A stretch of DNA of 64,000 nt from Akkermansia muciniphila. Its GTDB lineage: Bacteria > Verrucomicrobiota > Verrucomicrobiia > Verrucomicrobiales > Akkermansiaceae. This document shows, one piece after another, positions 32,940 through 42,912 of this stretch. The first letter of the stretch is position 1; the number at the start of each line of letters is the position of its first letter. The DNA lies in the NCBI RefSeq assembly GCF_040616545.1, contig NZ_CP156688.1, positions 2,666,001 through 2,730,000 of the forward strand. The letters are read 5' to 3'. The notes below the pieces were generated by a model. That model saw nothing but the letters and a program-made list of their open reading frames with translations, made no database searches and had not been told where the DNA came from. The translations under genes were made by a program, and so were the position numbers.

Positions 32940-34328
32940 ATGAAGACCTATATCATCAGACGACTCCTTCTCATGCCCCTGACGCTTCTGGGGGTCACGT
33001 TCCTCGTCTTTTGCATAACCCGTTTTGTCCCGGGAGGTCCCATTGAACAGATGATGCAGCAGCAGAGCATGAGTGCCCTGTCCGGTCAGAAGGCGGGCTC
33101 CCAGCGCGGAGACAATAACCTGAGCGAAGCGGATATGGAGCGGTTGGAAGAACAGTACAGCCTGCAGGAACCCATCATCACCGCCTATCTGCAATGGCTG
33201 GGGGTGCTCCCCAAAAAGATTTTCATTTCCCGCGAGGAGTTCGGGGACATCGGCGGCATGGAACCGTCCGACACGGAGGATGAATATTCCGGCATTTCCG
33301 ATACTCACACCCGGATCAATCTGAATGAAACCGGGGAACAGGTCGTCGTCGTCCGTCCGGACAAGAATTCCGGCGACGTGAAGGATGCCTTTTTTTCCGG
33401 CACGCCATCCCGGAAAGCCGCCACGGAAGGCTGGACCGTGGACATTGAATCCCCCATGGACCGGGCGGAACGCTGGGCGCGCCGCATGAGGCAGACGGAC
33501 AACACGGCGGCCGTCCAGGACAAGGCCAAGAGCTATGCGTGGCGCGCCGTGATGTACAAGACCAGCTTTGACGGGCTGCTGCAGGGCACCATGGGCAACT
33601 CCTTCAAGTACAATGAACCCGTGTGGGACATGATTAAGGAGCGCATTCCCGTCTCCCTGTACTTCGGCATCCTGAGCGCCATCATCACGTATTCCGTCTG
33701 CATACCCCTGGGGGTGGTGAAGGCCATCCGGCACAAGAGCCTGGTGGATAACATTTCTTCCGTCCTGATTTTCCTGGGGTACTCCGTCCCCGGCTTCGCC
33801 CTGGGCGCGGTGCTGGTGGTCTATCTGGGCGCGCGGCTGGAATGGTTCCCGCTCTGCGGCCTGACGTCGCCGGACTTTGCGGACATGGGCTTCTGGGGAC
33901 AGGCCGGGGACCTGCTGCACCACACGGTGCTCCCGCTGATCTGTTACGTGGTCAGCTCCTTCGCCATCACCACCATGATGATGAAGAACAACCTGATGGA
34001 CAACCTTTCCTCCGACTACGTCAGGACGGCCATGGCCAAGGGCGTAAGCTTCAAGGGGGCCGTGATCAAGCACGCCTTCCGCAACTCCTTCATCCCAATC
34101 GCCTCCACGCTGGGGAGCCTGATCAGCCTGATTGTGGCCGGCTCCATGCTGGTGGAAAAGGTCTTTGATATCCAGGGCTTCGGCATGCTGAGCTACCAGG
34201 CCTTGATGGACAAGGATTACGCCCTGATCATGGGCACGCTGTTGCTCACCTCCTTCCTGATGGTGCTGGGCAACCTGCTTTCAGACATCATCGTGGCAGC
34301 CGTGGACCCCCGCATTAAATTTGAATAA
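32940..34328 (+). CDS. Peptide-type ABC transporter permease (OppB/YejB-like)
   Basis: A 462-residue inner-membrane permease, first gene of a five-gene importer operon. After helix 1 (KTYIIRRLLLMPLTLLGVTFLVF, with the FxPGGP-like VPGGPIE of OppB) there is an insert of about 150 residues (roughly 45-195). It is acidic and Pro/Gly-rich and precedes the normal DGLLQGTMGNSFKY segment. The EAA-type coupling loop is FKGAVIKHAFRNSFIP. Canonical OppB is about 306 residues and YejB about 364, so the insert is unusual. The second permease starts 5 bp downstream. It probably imports peptides. Confidence 0.9.
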   Translation: MKTYIIRRLLLMPLTLLGVTFLVFCITRFVPGGPIEQMMQQQSMSALSGQKAGSQRGDNNLSEADMERLEEQYSLQEPIITAYLQWLGVLPKKIFISREEFGDIGGMEPSDTEDEYSGISDTHTRINLNETGEQVVVVRPDKNSGDVKDAFFSGTPSRKAATEGWTVDIESPMDRAERWARRMRQTDNTAAVQDKAKSYAWRAVMYKTSFDGLLQGTMGNSFKYNEPVWDMIKERIPVSLYFGILSAIITYSVCIPLGVVKAIRHKSLVDNISSVLIFLGYSVPGFALGAVLVVYLGARLEWFPLCGLTSPDFADMGFWGQAGDLLHHTVLPLICYVVSSFAITTMMMKNNLMDNLSSDYVRTAMAKGVSFKGAVIKHAFRNSFIPIASTLGSLISLIVAGSMLVEKVFDIQGFGMLSYQALMDKDYALIMGTLLLTSFLMVLGNLLSDIIVAAVDPRIKFE

Positions 34329-34333
34329 CACAC

Positions 34334-35941
34334 ATGGTTAGAAAACTGGCATACCTTCTGGTCATTCTGGCGGTCCTCACTGCCGTGGGAGAGCTGTGCG
34401 GCCTGCTCCTGCCCACGTTGAGCTGGCCCTTCACCGTCTCGCGGGAAATGAGCATGCTCAACATCGTCTGCACGGACCAGAACAACGGCGGCATCCTGAC
34501 GCCTCAGGGAAAATTCCTGTGGTTCGGCTGGGCCTGCGTGCTGGTCATGGCCGGGGTGGGCTTCTGGATCATGCTGAAAGGCCCGCGCCGCTTCCATCCC
34601 ACGCCTATTACGAAGCGCCGCATTCAGCGCTTTAAAAGTATCTCCCGCGGCTACGTTTCCCTGGTCATCCTGCTGGCGCTGACACTGCTGGCCTGCATGG
34701 ACCAGTGCCTGGTGGGCAAGCGGGCTCTTCTTGTAGTCCAGGACGGTTCCTGGTACTTCCCCGCCATCATGCGCAAGGTGTACCAGGGCTCCACCTTCGG
34801 CCAGACCGGAGACTTTGCGGATGCGGAAGCCAATTACCGCGAACTGAAAAAGCAGGCCGGACAGCCCGGCAAGCCCTCCCTGGTCATCATGCCCCTGGTT
34901 CCGTACGATCCCACGGGGGATTCCACTAATCCCGGTTCAGAAGCCCTGACGGTGAATGAAGACGGCCTGGTGTGCGAGTCCAATGGCAAGCCGTATTCCG
35001 GCCTGGCCTCCCGGTTGCACAAGGATGAAGAAGCCCTCCCCCACATCAGCTACAAATTCCGCAAGGGGAAAAAGGTGGACCGCGCCACCGGCTGGCTGGA
35101 AGACCGGACGGAGGTATACAGCGCCACCTATGAAAACAACCGGATCGTGGCGGAACATTACAGCGGCCCCGGCACCAAGGAGGACTTCCTGAAACAGACG
35201 GACGAAAACAAAATCAGCCGCATCTTCTACCATCCGGCCCCTCCCCTCAAGGGCGGCCACCTGCTTGGCACCAATACCCAGGGGGCGGACATCCTGGCGT
35301 ACCTGTACGGCGGGCTCCAGGTGAACATGAAGGCCGCCATCTTCTATCTCCCCATCGTGTACTTCATCGGCATCACCTTCGGGATGATGATGGGGTACTT
35401 CGGCGGCATGTTTGACCTCGGCATGCAGCGCCTCATTGAAATCTTCTCCCAGGTTCCCTTCCTGTTCATCATCATGATCATTTCAGACATGGTGCCGCTC
35501 CAGATGAAGGGCATGTTCCTGATCATCAGCCTGCTCATCATGTTCGGGTGGATGTCCATGACGTACCAGCTCAGGACCTCCACTATGAAGGAAAAAGCGC
35601 GGGACTACGTAGCGGCCGCCCGCGTGCTGGGCGCTTCCACCAGCCGCATCCTCTTCATCCACATCCTTCCGAACCTGGTCGCCATCCTGGTCACGCTGGT
35701 TCCGTTCAGCGTTTCCGCCCTGATCCTGGCCCTGGCTTCCCTGGACTACCTGGGCTTCGGCCTGCCGGACACGTACGCCAGCTGGGGTCGCCTGCTCAAT
35801 GACGGCCTGGCGGACCTCTCCGCCAGCTGGGTGGTCACCTCCGCCTTCGCCGCCCTGGTGATCACGCTCCTGCTCGTCACCTTCATCGGGGAGGCCATCC
35901 GCGAGGCCTTCGATCCCAAGAAATTCACCACTTATAAATAA
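34334..35941 (+). CDS. Peptide-type ABC transporter permease (OppC/YejE-like)
   Basis: A 535-residue second permease, beginning 5 bp after the first. It has two N-terminal membrane helices (about 5-25 and 60-80) and a third at about 105-125, then a periplasmic insert of about 180 residues (130-310), and then the ordinary permease core beginning HLLGTNTQGADILAYLYGG. The coupling loop is DYVAAARVLGASTSRILFIHILPN and the C-terminus has GEAIREAFDPKKF. OppC is normally about 300 residues and YejE about 340. It is part of the importer operon. Confidence 0.9.
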   Translation: MVRKLAYLLVILAVLTAVGELCGLLLPTLSWPFTVSREMSMLNIVCTDQNNGGILTPQGKFLWFGWACVLVMAGVGFWIMLKGPRRFHPTPITKRRIQRFKSISRGYVSLVILLALTLLACMDQCLVGKRALLVVQDGSWYFPAIMRKVYQGSTFGQTGDFADAEANYRELKKQAGQPGKPSLVIMPLVPYDPTGDSTNPGSEALTVNEDGLVCESNGKPYSGLASRLHKDEEALPHISYKFRKGKKVDRATGWLEDRTEVYSATYENNRIVAEHYSGPGTKEDFLKQTDENKISRIFYHPAPPLKGGHLLGTNTQGADILAYLYGGLQVNMKAAIFYLPIVYFIGITFGMMMGYFGGMFDLGMQRLIEIFSQVPFLFIIMIISDMVPLQMKGMFLIISLLIMFGWMSMTYQLRTSTMKEKARDYVAAARVLGASTSRILFIHILPNLVAILVTLVPFSVSALILALASLDYLGFGLPDTYASWGRLLNDGLADLSASWVVTSAFAALVITLLLVTFIGEAIREAFDPKKFTTYK

Positions 35942-35969
35942 TAAAAGACTCCTGTTCCTCCACATACCC

Positions 35970-38219
35970 ATGCTCAAGCTGTCCACCATCCTCCGCACCC
36001 TCCTTTCTTCCATGGCGCTGTCCCTCCTGCTGACAGCCGGCGCCGGCTGCAAGGATTCCTCCCAATCCCAGGGGGTGGGCTGGCAGCCTAACGTGCCTTT
36101 CGGTACGCTTCCTCCGGGGTTTGACTCCTTCCCGGAGCGGTGGAACAAGCAGGTCAATGACCGCCTGGCCAGGGAAGAAGCCGCCAAGCAGAAGGAAATC
36201 AAGAGCCTCCGTGACCAATTCTTCAAGGAGGAAGACCCCAAAATCAGGGAAAAGCTGCAAAGCAAGCTCATTGCGGATGAAGCGGCCCTCTCCGTCATCC
36301 ACCGCAGGCAGACGGAAGGGGACTACATCAAATTCAAGACTCCGGCGGACATCCCCCAGGACCTTAAATGGGAAGACGGGCTGGACAACCCGGAAATAGG
36401 AGACCCGGCCGCCAAAAAAGGCGGCGTGCTGCGCCAGTGGGCCCCGGGGTCCTACCCGGACACCTTCCGCCCCAACGGCCCGAACAGCAACAGCGGCTTC
36501 CGCGGCCCCCTGTATGATGAAATCATCATCGGCCTCGTCTCCATCCATCCGGTCACCGGAAAAATCATCCCCGGCATTGCCCACAAATGGGCGGAAACTG
36601 CGGACAGGCGCACCGTTTACTTTGAACTGGACCCGGACGCCCGCTACACGGACGGGGCCAGGGTGAAGGCCATTGACCTGCTGGTGAACATGTACATCCG
36701 CACGTCGGAATACAGCCGGGACGTCTTCTACAACAACTTCTTTTACCAGAACGCCTCCAACATCACCATCTACGACGACAGCCGCTTCTCCATCACCCTC
36801 CCCTTCGCCAAACCGCTGCTCCCGTACTACTGTACGCTGTTCATCCCGTCCCCGCCGCACTTCTACTGTGAATTCGGCCCCAGTTACGTGGAGCGCTACC
36901 AGTGGCGCGTGCCGCCTACCACGGGTGCTTACGTGGTCAAGCCGGACGGCATCATCCGCGGGCGCCAGGTAACACTCCAGCGCGTGCCGGACTGGTGGGC
37001 CAGGGACAAAAAGTTCACCAAGTACATGTACAACGTGGACCAGATCGTGTACAACTTCATCGCGGAACCGTCCAAGGCCATTGAACTCTTCCGCATCGGC
37101 GAGCTGGACGTGATGAACATCACAAAACCGGAGCTGTGGCACGAACGCATGGAAATTCCGGAAGTCCACAACGGCTACATCAACCGCAGCACGTTTTTCA
37201 CCATCTACCCCCGGCCTCCCTACGGCCTCTTCCTGAACACCTCCAAGGCCCCCTTCAATAACCTGGACGTGCGCCTGGGCTTCCAGTACGCCCTGAACAT
37301 CCAGAACATCATTGACATCACCTTCCGCGGAGACTACCAGCGGCTCAACTCCTACAACTCCGGCTTCGGCAAATTCACCAACCCCTACATCAAGGCGCGC
37401 CCCTACTCTCCGGAACAGGCCCGCGCCTGCTTCGCCAAGGCCGGATACACGATCCCGTGCCCGGACGGAATCCTCCGCAAGCCGGACGGCACCCGGCTCA
37501 CCGCCGCCATTACCTTTCCCAACTCCTCCCCCTCCCTGGCCTCCACGCTGGGCAAGCTGAAGGAAGACGCCCGCAAATGCGGCCTGGAAATCCAGCTGGA
37601 CCCGCTGGACTCCACCGTGGCCTTCCGCAAGATCATGGAAAAGCGCGTTCAGGCCTCCTTCATGGCCTGGGGCTTCACCCCGCCCCACCCGATGAACGAA
37701 CAGGGCTTCCATTCCCGCTACGCCTATGACGAGCGCGGCAGCCTCATCACCTACACCAACAACATCTGCGCCTACGCGGACAAGGAGATGGACAAGCTGC
37801 TGGACGCTGAAACGAACGCCGCTACGGAAGACGAACTGCAAAAGGCCACGTGGAAGGTACAGCAGAAAATTCATGACGAAGCCCTGTGGGTCCCGGCCTG
37901 GACCACGGAATTCGTCAGGCTGGGCTACTGGCGCTGGGTCAGGTGGCCAAACAGCGCCACCACGCAATTCTGCCATCCCGTCGTGTTTGACCCGATGGAA
38001 AGCTACCTGTACTGGGTGGACAACGACATCAAGAAGGAGACGATGGAAGCCAAGCGTGAAGGAAAAACCTTCGAGGAAGTGGACGCCGTGTACGACCAAT
38101 ACCGTTACATGGATTCCATCGACAGCCTTGACAACAAGGAAGGGAGCGGCAAACTGCCGTCCGTGCCCGTCATCCCGGAAAACGGCAGCCCCCTGGAACC
38201 CTCTGCAACGGAGAAATAA
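35970..38219 (+). CDS. Family 5 solute-binding lipoprotein
   Basis: A 749-residue peptide/nickel-type substrate-binding protein. The signal peptide ends in the lipobox LTAGAGC (Cys about residue 27). An extra Lys/Glu-rich coiled-coil segment (about 65-105, EEAAKQKEIKSLRD and onward) comes before the SBP_bac_5 domain, which runs from GGVLRQWAPG (about 151) to the end. YDEIIIGLVSIHPVTGKIIPGIAHKW and FSITLPFAKPLLP are characteristic. With two permeases upstream and two ATPases downstream it completes an Opp/Yej-type importer. YejA-like murein-peptide or microcin-type substrates are possible but not readable from the sequence. Confidence 0.92.
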   Translation: MLKLSTILRTLLSSMALSLLLTAGAGCKDSSQSQGVGWQPNVPFGTLPPGFDSFPERWNKQVNDRLAREEAAKQKEIKSLRDQFFKEEDPKIREKLQSKLIADEAALSVIHRRQTEGDYIKFKTPADIPQDLKWEDGLDNPEIGDPAAKKGGVLRQWAPGSYPDTFRPNGPNSNSGFRGPLYDEIIIGLVSIHPVTGKIIPGIAHKWAETADRRTVYFELDPDARYTDGARVKAIDLLVNMYIRTSEYSRDVFYNNFFYQNASNITIYDDSRFSITLPFAKPLLPYYCTLFIPSPPHFYCEFGPSYVERYQWRVPPTTGAYVVKPDGIIRGRQVTLQRVPDWWARDKKFTKYMYNVDQIVYNFIAEPSKAIELFRIGELDVMNITKPELWHERMEIPEVHNGYINRSTFFTIYPRPPYGLFLNTSKAPFNNLDVRLGFQYALNIQNIIDITFRGDYQRLNSYNSGFGKFTNPYIKARPYSPEQARACFAKAGYTIPCPDGILRKPDGTRLTAAITFPNSSPSLASTLGKLKEDARKCGLEIQLDPLDSTVAFRKIMEKRVQASFMAWGFTPPHPMNEQGFHSRYAYDERGSLITYTNNICAYADKEMDKLLDAETNAATEDELQKATWKVQQKIHDEALWVPAWTTEFVRLGYWRWVRWPNSATTQFCHPVVFDPMESYLYWVDNDIKKETMEAKREGKTFEEVDAVYDQYRYMDSIDSLDNKEGSGKLPSVPVIPENGSPLEPSATEK

Positions 38220-38222
38220 CAA

Positions 38223-39200
38223 GTGAGCGAACCCCTGTTGGAAATCAAGAACCTGGTCACCGGATTCGAAACGGAATCCGGCCTGCTGAAAGCGGTGGAC
38301 GGCGTCAGCTTTACCGTACCCAAGGGAACCTGCGTAGGCATCGTGGGGGAATCCGGTTGCGGTAAAAGCGTTACGGCCATGTCCATCGTGCGCCTGCTGC
38401 CCCAGCCCATGGGGAAAATTCTGGACGGGCAAATACTCTTCAAGGGCCGTGACCTGGTCCAGGCCAGGGAGACGGACATGCACGGCATCCGCGGCCGCCA
38501 CATCGGCGTCATCTTCCAGGAACCCATGACGGCGCTCAACCCCGTGCACAGCATCGGCAGGCAGATCGGGGAATCCCTGATGCTCCACCGGGGAATGAAT
38601 GCCAAAGAAGCCCGGGACGCCGCCATCCAGCTCTTGCAGCGCGTCCGCATTCCTGCCCCGGAACAGCGTGTGGACGAATTCCCTCACCAGCTCTCCGGAG
38701 GCATGCGCCAGCGCGTCGTCATCGCCATCGCTCTGGCCTGCCATCCTGAACTCATCATTGCGGATGAACCCACCACAGCGCTGGACGTCACCGTGCAGGC
38801 GCAAATTCTGTCCCTCCTGAAGGACCTTCAGGCGGAAATGGGCTCCTCCTCCATCCTCATCACCCATGACCTGGGCGTCATCGCGCAGAGCTGTGACTCC
38901 GTGGTGGTCATGTATGCCGGCCGCGTGGTGGAAAAAGCCCCCGTCCGGGAACTCTTTGCCAATCCCCGCCACGCCTACACCAAGGGACTGCTGGCCTCCA
39001 TCCCCCAGTTAAGCTCCGTGCGCAAAACCAAGCTGCCGACCATTCCCGGCCAGGTGGCCTCCATTGCGGACTTCGTGCCCGGCTGCCGCTTCTGCCAGCG
39101 CCAGGGCGTCCCCGTGGAAGAACTGACGGAACGCCCCCCTCTGGTGGAAATATCCCCGGACCACTTTGTGGAAGCCTGCCCCCGCTGCGCCAACCTTTAA
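38223..39200 (+). CDS. Peptide ABC transporter ATPase (OppD/DppD-like)
   Basis: A 325-residue cytosolic ATPase. Walker [12 protein letters not shown] signature LSGGMRQR, Walker [15 protein letters not shown] and switch His ITHDLG are all present. The C-terminal oligopeptide-type extension has [11 protein letters not shown] and ACPRCANL, with a Cys pattern reminiscent of the Fe-S site in DppD-type ATPases. It starts with GTG 3 bp after the binding-protein stop; no better ATG fits. It pairs with the ATPase encoded downstream. Confidence 0.94.
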   Translation: MSEPLLEIKNLVTGFETESGLLKAVDGVSFTVPKGTCVGIVGESGCGKSVTAMSIVRLLPQPMGKILDGQILFKGRDLVQARETDMHGIRGRHIGVIFQEPMTALNPVHSIGRQIGESLMLHRGMNAKEARDAAIQLLQRVRIPAPEQRVDEFPHQLSGGMRQRVVIAIALACHPELIIADEPTTALDVTVQAQILSLLKDLQAEMGSSSILITHDLGVIAQSCDSVVVMYAGRVVEKAPVRELFANPRHAYTKGLLASIPQLSSVRKTKLPTIPGQVASIADFVPGCRFCQRQGVPVEELTERPPLVEISPDHFVEACPRCANL

Positions 39201-39221
39201 CCTTTTTCCCCTTCTCTCGCC

Positions 39222-40229
39222 ATGCCGGAACCAATCTTGCAAGTCAACAACCTGAAAATGTACTTCCCCGTCCGCTCCGGGATATTCCTGCGGCAGGCGG
39301 GCTGGGTCAAGGCGGTGGACGACGTCTCCTTCAGCATCTACCCCGGAGAAACGCTGGGACTGGTGGGGGAATCCGGCTGCGGAAAATCCACCATCGGGAA
39401 AAGCATCGTGCGCCTGCTGAAACCTACGGGAGGCTCCATCCTGTTCAACGGCAAAAACATCGCCAGGCTCTCCCAGCGGAGCATGCGCCCCCTGCGGCCG
39501 CACATTCAAATGGTTTTCCAGGACCCGGCGGAATCCCTCAACCAGCGCCAGTCCATCGGCCAGATTGTGGCGGAACCCTTCGTCATCCACCGCATGGGCA
39601 CTCCCGCCGCGCGCCGGGAATGGGTGCGCGGCCTGCTGGACCGCGTGGGAATGCCGGACAGCGCCATTGACCGCTTTCCCTTTGAATTCTCCGGAGGCCA
39701 GCGCCAGCGCATCGGCATTGCGCGCGCCCTCACGCTGAACCCCAGCCTCATTATTCTGGACGAACCCGTTTCCGCGCTGGATGTCTCCGTCCAGTCCCAG
39801 GTGCTCAACCTGCTGCTGGAGCTTCAGGAAGAACGCAAGCTCTCCTACCTCTTCATTGCCCATGACCTAGCGGTGGTCAAGCACATCTCCGACCGCGTGG
39901 CGGTCATGTACCTGGGGAAAATCGTGGAAATGTCAGATGCGGAAACCATCTACCAATCCCCCAAACACGCCTATACCAAGGCGCTGCTGGATGCCATTCC
40001 GGAACCGGACCCCGCCAGGGCCAACAAGCACCAGCCCTTGCCCGGGGACGTACCCTCCCCCATCAACCCGCCGCTCGGCTCCGCCTTCGGCCACCGCATC
40101 CAGCACCCCTCCTATCCGGAGACGGTGGGGGCGGACCTCACCCCCGTGGAAATAGAACCGGGCCACTGGGTAGCCCCGGACCCCTGCTCCCTGGAACCGG
40201 AGGACTGGAACAAGGTGCGCCAGCGATAA
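39222..40229 (+). CDS. Peptide ABC transporter ATPase (OppF/DppF-like)
   Basis: A 335-residue partner ATPase of the importer. Walker [10 protein letters not shown], signature FSGGQRQR, Walker B LIILDEPVSALDVS and IAHDLAVV are intact. The C-terminal extension (about 255-335) includes LPGDVPSPINPPLGSAFGHR, the OppF-type region. It begins 21 bp after the first ATPase and is last in the operon. A weak hairpin (GCCGCA 40264-40269 with TGCGGC 40276-40281) follows. Confidence 0.94.
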   Translation: MPEPILQVNNLKMYFPVRSGIFLRQAGWVKAVDDVSFSIYPGETLGLVGESGCGKSTIGKSIVRLLKPTGGSILFNGKNIARLSQRSMRPLRPHIQMVFQDPAESLNQRQSIGQIVAEPFVIHRMGTPAARREWVRGLLDRVGMPDSAIDRFPFEFSGGQRQRIGIARALTLNPSLIILDEPVSALDVSVQSQVLNLLLELQEERKLSYLFIAHDLAVVKHISDRVAVMYLGKIVEMSDAETIYQSPKHAYTKALLDAIPEPDPARANKHQPLPGDVPSPINPPLGSAFGHRIQHPSYPETVGADLTPVEIEPGHWVAPDPCSLEPEDWNKVRQR

Positions 40230-40333
40230 CCCTTCCCGGAATTTTCCCATTCCCGCCGGGAGCGCCGCAAACCACTGCGGCATCTTAAAAATTTGCGGCC
40301 TTTCAAGGGCGCCTGAAGTCTGCCGCTTCTCCG

Positions 40334-41437
40334 TCACACATAAATGCGCGGCACGCGGGCGCTGATACTGGTCAGCACGTTGCTGGGAATGGTATTTGCG
40401 CGGCGCGTCAGCTCCTCCCAACTCACGTTCGGGCCCATGATTTCTACCAGGTCTCCGGTCTCCACATGGTCCATGTAAGTGACGTCCACCATAATCTGGT
40501 CCATCGTCACGCGGCCCAGCACGGGGCAGTACTGGCCATTGATATACACGCGGGCACCCTGGTTGGACAGGTATTGAAGATAGCCGTCCGCATAGCCGAT
40601 GCCGATGGTAGCCACCTTCGTGCTCCCCTTGGTGATATAACAATGGTTGTAGGAAACGCCATGGTTGCCCGGCAGCCTGCGGATCAGAGTGATGCGGCTG
40701 TACAGGGTCATGGTGGGCTTCAATTCCTTGTTATAGGGGGAAGGCATGGGGGAAAAACCGTACAGGATTCTTCCCAGCCTTACCATGTTGGCGCAGGGAA
40801 CCTTGTAATTGAACACGGCTGCGCTGCTGCACAAGTGCCGGAACTCATACTGGTAGCCGGAGGAAAGTTCATTCACCGCCTCCGTGAATCCGCTGATCTG
40901 CCCGTGCGTGAAGGAAATATCATCAGAAGCCGCGGACAAATGGGAAAACACGCCTTCCAGATGAAGGTGGTCCAGCTTCCTGAGTTTCTCCGTCAGGCCG
41001 TGCAGTTCACTGGGAAGGAAACCGCTGCGCCCCATCCCGGTATCCACGCCCACATGAACGTGTACGGGCTTGTTATACAGGGCGCCCAGGGAATTGAAAT
41101 GCTCCGCCTCCTCCATGCTGGAAAGGGCGGCGCGCCAGCCGTTCTGCACAATCTCCTCCCGTTCTCCGGCAAAACAGGGCCCCAGAATAAAAGGGCACGT
41201 CTTCACGCCCGTATCCCGCACCCGGGCGGCTTCCGCCACGGTCGCGACGCCGAAAAAGGCGCACCCCTCGTTATCCAAAGCCTTCACCACTCCCTCAAGA
41301 CCGTGGCCGTAAGCCTCCGCCTTCACAATGGCCATTTGCCGCTGGTCCGGCATAATGCGGCGGACGACGCTCAAATTATGCCGCAGCGCATTTGTATCAA
41401 CCTCGGCCCAGGCTCTGGGAGGGCTTGTGCAACTCAT
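40334..41437 (-). CDS. alr: Alanine racemase
   Basis: A 367-residue PLP enzyme that makes D-alanine for peptidoglycan. The PLP-lysine motif is [11 protein letters not shown] (usually V-K-A-N/D-A-Y-G-H-G, so Glu here is uncommon), and the second catalytic residue is the Tyr in [20 protein letters not shown] and the C-terminal [17 protein letters not shown] complete the fold. The frame opens at 41611, but the ATG at 41437 fits the family. It is convergent with the importer operon. Confidence 0.95.
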   Translation of the reverse strand: MSCTSPPRAWAEVDTNALRHNLSVVRRIMPDQRQMAIVKAEAYGHGLEGVVKALDNEGCAFFGVATVAEAARVRDTGVKTCPFILGPCFAGEREEIVQNGWRAALSSMEEAEHFNSLGALYNKPVHVHVGVDTGMGRSGFLPSELHGLTEKLRKLDHLHLEGVFSHLSAASDDISFTHGQISGFTEAVNELSSGYQYEFRHLCSSAAVFNYKVPCANMVRLGRILYGFSPMPSPYNKELKPTMTLYSRITLIRRLPGNHGVSYNHCYITKGSTKVATIGIGYADGYLQYLSNQGARVYINGQYCPVLGRVTMDQIMVDVTYMDHVETGDLVEIMGPNVSWEELTRRANTIPSNVLTSISARVPRIYV

Positions 41438-41650
41438 GCCCGGAGTGTAGAAAGGCGCACCATGCTGTACAAGCCGGAAATCAGCCACCTCCCCACTTTC
41501 CGGAACGGAACCCGGAAAAATGTGTCCCCATCCGGAGGAATGAATCCGGAAACCCTGGCGGAAGAAAAACAACGCCTCTTTTTCACCCGCCTTCAAAAAA
41601 CTCCTTGCCAATCTCCTGCTTGAACGATATATTCCCTCCGCACTGCAAAT

Positions 41651-41725
41651 GCGCGGTTAGCTCAGTGGTAGAGCACATGCTTCACACGCATGGGGTCACT
41701 GGTTCGAAACCAGTACCGCGTACCA
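41651..41725 (+). tRNA. tRNA-Val, anticodon CAC
   Basis: A 75-nt cloverleaf including an encoded CCA. The acceptor stem is GCGCGGT with ACCGCGT (one G-U pair), the D-arm is in TTAGCTCAGTGGTAGAGC, and the anticodon stem CATGC/GCATG holds the loop TTCACAC with anticodon CAC. The T-arm is CTGGTTCGAAACCAG. It reads GUG valine codons. A strong terminator follows 11 bp later. Confidence 0.95.
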
Positions 41726-41736
41726 TCTTTATAAAA

Positions 41737-41770
41737 GCCCCGGAATCCAGTATTCCGGGGCGTTTTTTTT
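41737..41770 (+). terminator. Rho-independent terminator after tRNA-Val
   Basis: A 10-bp perfect stem, GCCCCGGAAT (41737-41746) with ATTCCGGGGC (41752-41761), with a 5-base loop and a T-rich tract of eight T residues to 41770. Confidence 0.93.
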
Positions 41771-41878
41771 CAGGTAAGGGCAGGATTGATGAAACAGTCC
41801 CGTCTTGCTGCATGTTGATTGTCTTGTCATCTACTCCTTCCAAGGATAGCATGTTTTCAATATCCCATATTTTCTGCA

Positions 41879-42805
41879 ATGCCGCTTTTTAATTCAAAAC
41901 TGGAAATATTGAACCAGATCAAGGAAACTCCGTTCAAGCTGGAACGGGAGATTCAACATCTGGTGGAAGCGAATTTGGAGACGCTGCTTGGGCTGGAATT
42001 CGTCAAATCCGAATTCACGATCTCCGGTTCCGTTCAGCAACTGCGAATTGACACGCTGGCTTTTGACAGGAAGAACAAGGCGTTCGTCATCATTGAATAC
42101 AAGCAGGACAAGAGTTTCAGCGTGGTCGACCAGGGCTACGCCTATCTTTCCGTAATGCTTAACAATAAGGCTGATTTCATTCTGGAATATAACGAATCCC
42201 GGAACGAGCCGTTGAAACGCAATAGTGTGGACTGGTCCCAATCCCGGATCATTTTCATTTCCCAGGGCTTCACCCCTTATCAAAAAGAGGCGATTAATTT
42301 CAAGGACCTGCCCATCGCCCTGTGGGAGATTAAAAAATACAGCAATCAAACCATCAGCTTTGAAGAAGTCCGGAAGCTCAACGCAACGGAAAGCATTAAA
42401 ACGGTTTCATCGGAAAACAGCGCCGTCAATGCCGTCAGCAAGGAGGTTATCGTCTACACGGAGCAAGACCGGCTGAAGGATATTCCGGAAGAAGTGCGGG
42501 ATGTTTACAACAGCCTCAGAGAAAAAATTCTTGATTTGGGCAACGTTGAAATCAAGGCCACCAAGCTTTATGTCGCCTTCACGGTCAACGGCTCAAATTT
42601 CACGGATATCGCCTTGCAGAAACAAGGCCTGAAACTCTGGATCAACCTTCCCCAAGGCGAATTGGAAGACCCCTACAAACTCGCCAGGGATGTTTCCAGC
42701 ATCGGCCATCACGGCAACGGCGCGTACGAACTGGCTGTAAAAAATGCGGACAAGCTGGATTACATCCTTACCTTGATCAAACAGTCTTATACGCAAAAGG
42801 CTTAA
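41879..42805 (+). CDS. PD-(D/E)XK nuclease-like protein with DUF5655 domain
   Basis: A 308-residue cytosolic protein. The N-terminal part has a PD-(D/E)XK-like core, LRIDTLAFD with Asp58 followed by VIIEYKQD with Glu73 and Lys75, as in DUF91/NucS-like nuclease domains. The C-terminal 100 residues (about 205-305) resemble DUF5655: VRDVYNSLREKILDLG, KLYVAFTVN and LKLWINLPQGELEDP. Its function is unknown; nucleic-acid cleavage is inference. The ATG at 41879 was chosen; the frame opens at 41819. It is somewhat more AT-rich than its neighbours and begins about 150 bp after tRNA-Val, a common site for acquired genes, but no integrase is present. Confidence 0.78.
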   Translation: MPLFNSKLEILNQIKETPFKLEREIQHLVEANLETLLGLEFVKSEFTISGSVQQLRIDTLAFDRKNKAFVIIEYKQDKSFSVVDQGYAYLSVMLNNKADFILEYNESRNEPLKRNSVDWSQSRIIFISQGFTPYQKEAINFKDLPIALWEIKKYSNQTISFEEVRKLNATESIKTVSSENSAVNAVSKEVIVYTEQDRLKDIPEEVRDVYNSLREKILDLGNVEIKATKLYVAFTVNGSNFTDIALQKQGLKLWINLPQGELEDPYKLARDVSSIGHHGNGAYELAVKNADKLDYILTLIKQSYTQKA

Positions 42806-42912
42806 GCCGTCCTGACCGGGGCAATTTCCTCCCCTCCTCCGATTGGAGGCAGTGCGCCTTATGCCACGGGCATTGACTTGCCGGAGCGTCCCCCGTATGG
42901 TTTCCGCTCTTC

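Noticed and set aside
35925-38972. A 1015-codon minus-strand open frame
   Set aside because: It is antisense to the binding-protein and ATPase genes of the importer; its His/Gly/Val-rich text has no domain structure.
41682-41879. A minus-strand open frame ending in GTGFEPVTPCV
   Set aside because: This peptide is the well-known translation of a tRNA gene read antisense; here it is the complement of tRNA-Val and its terminator.
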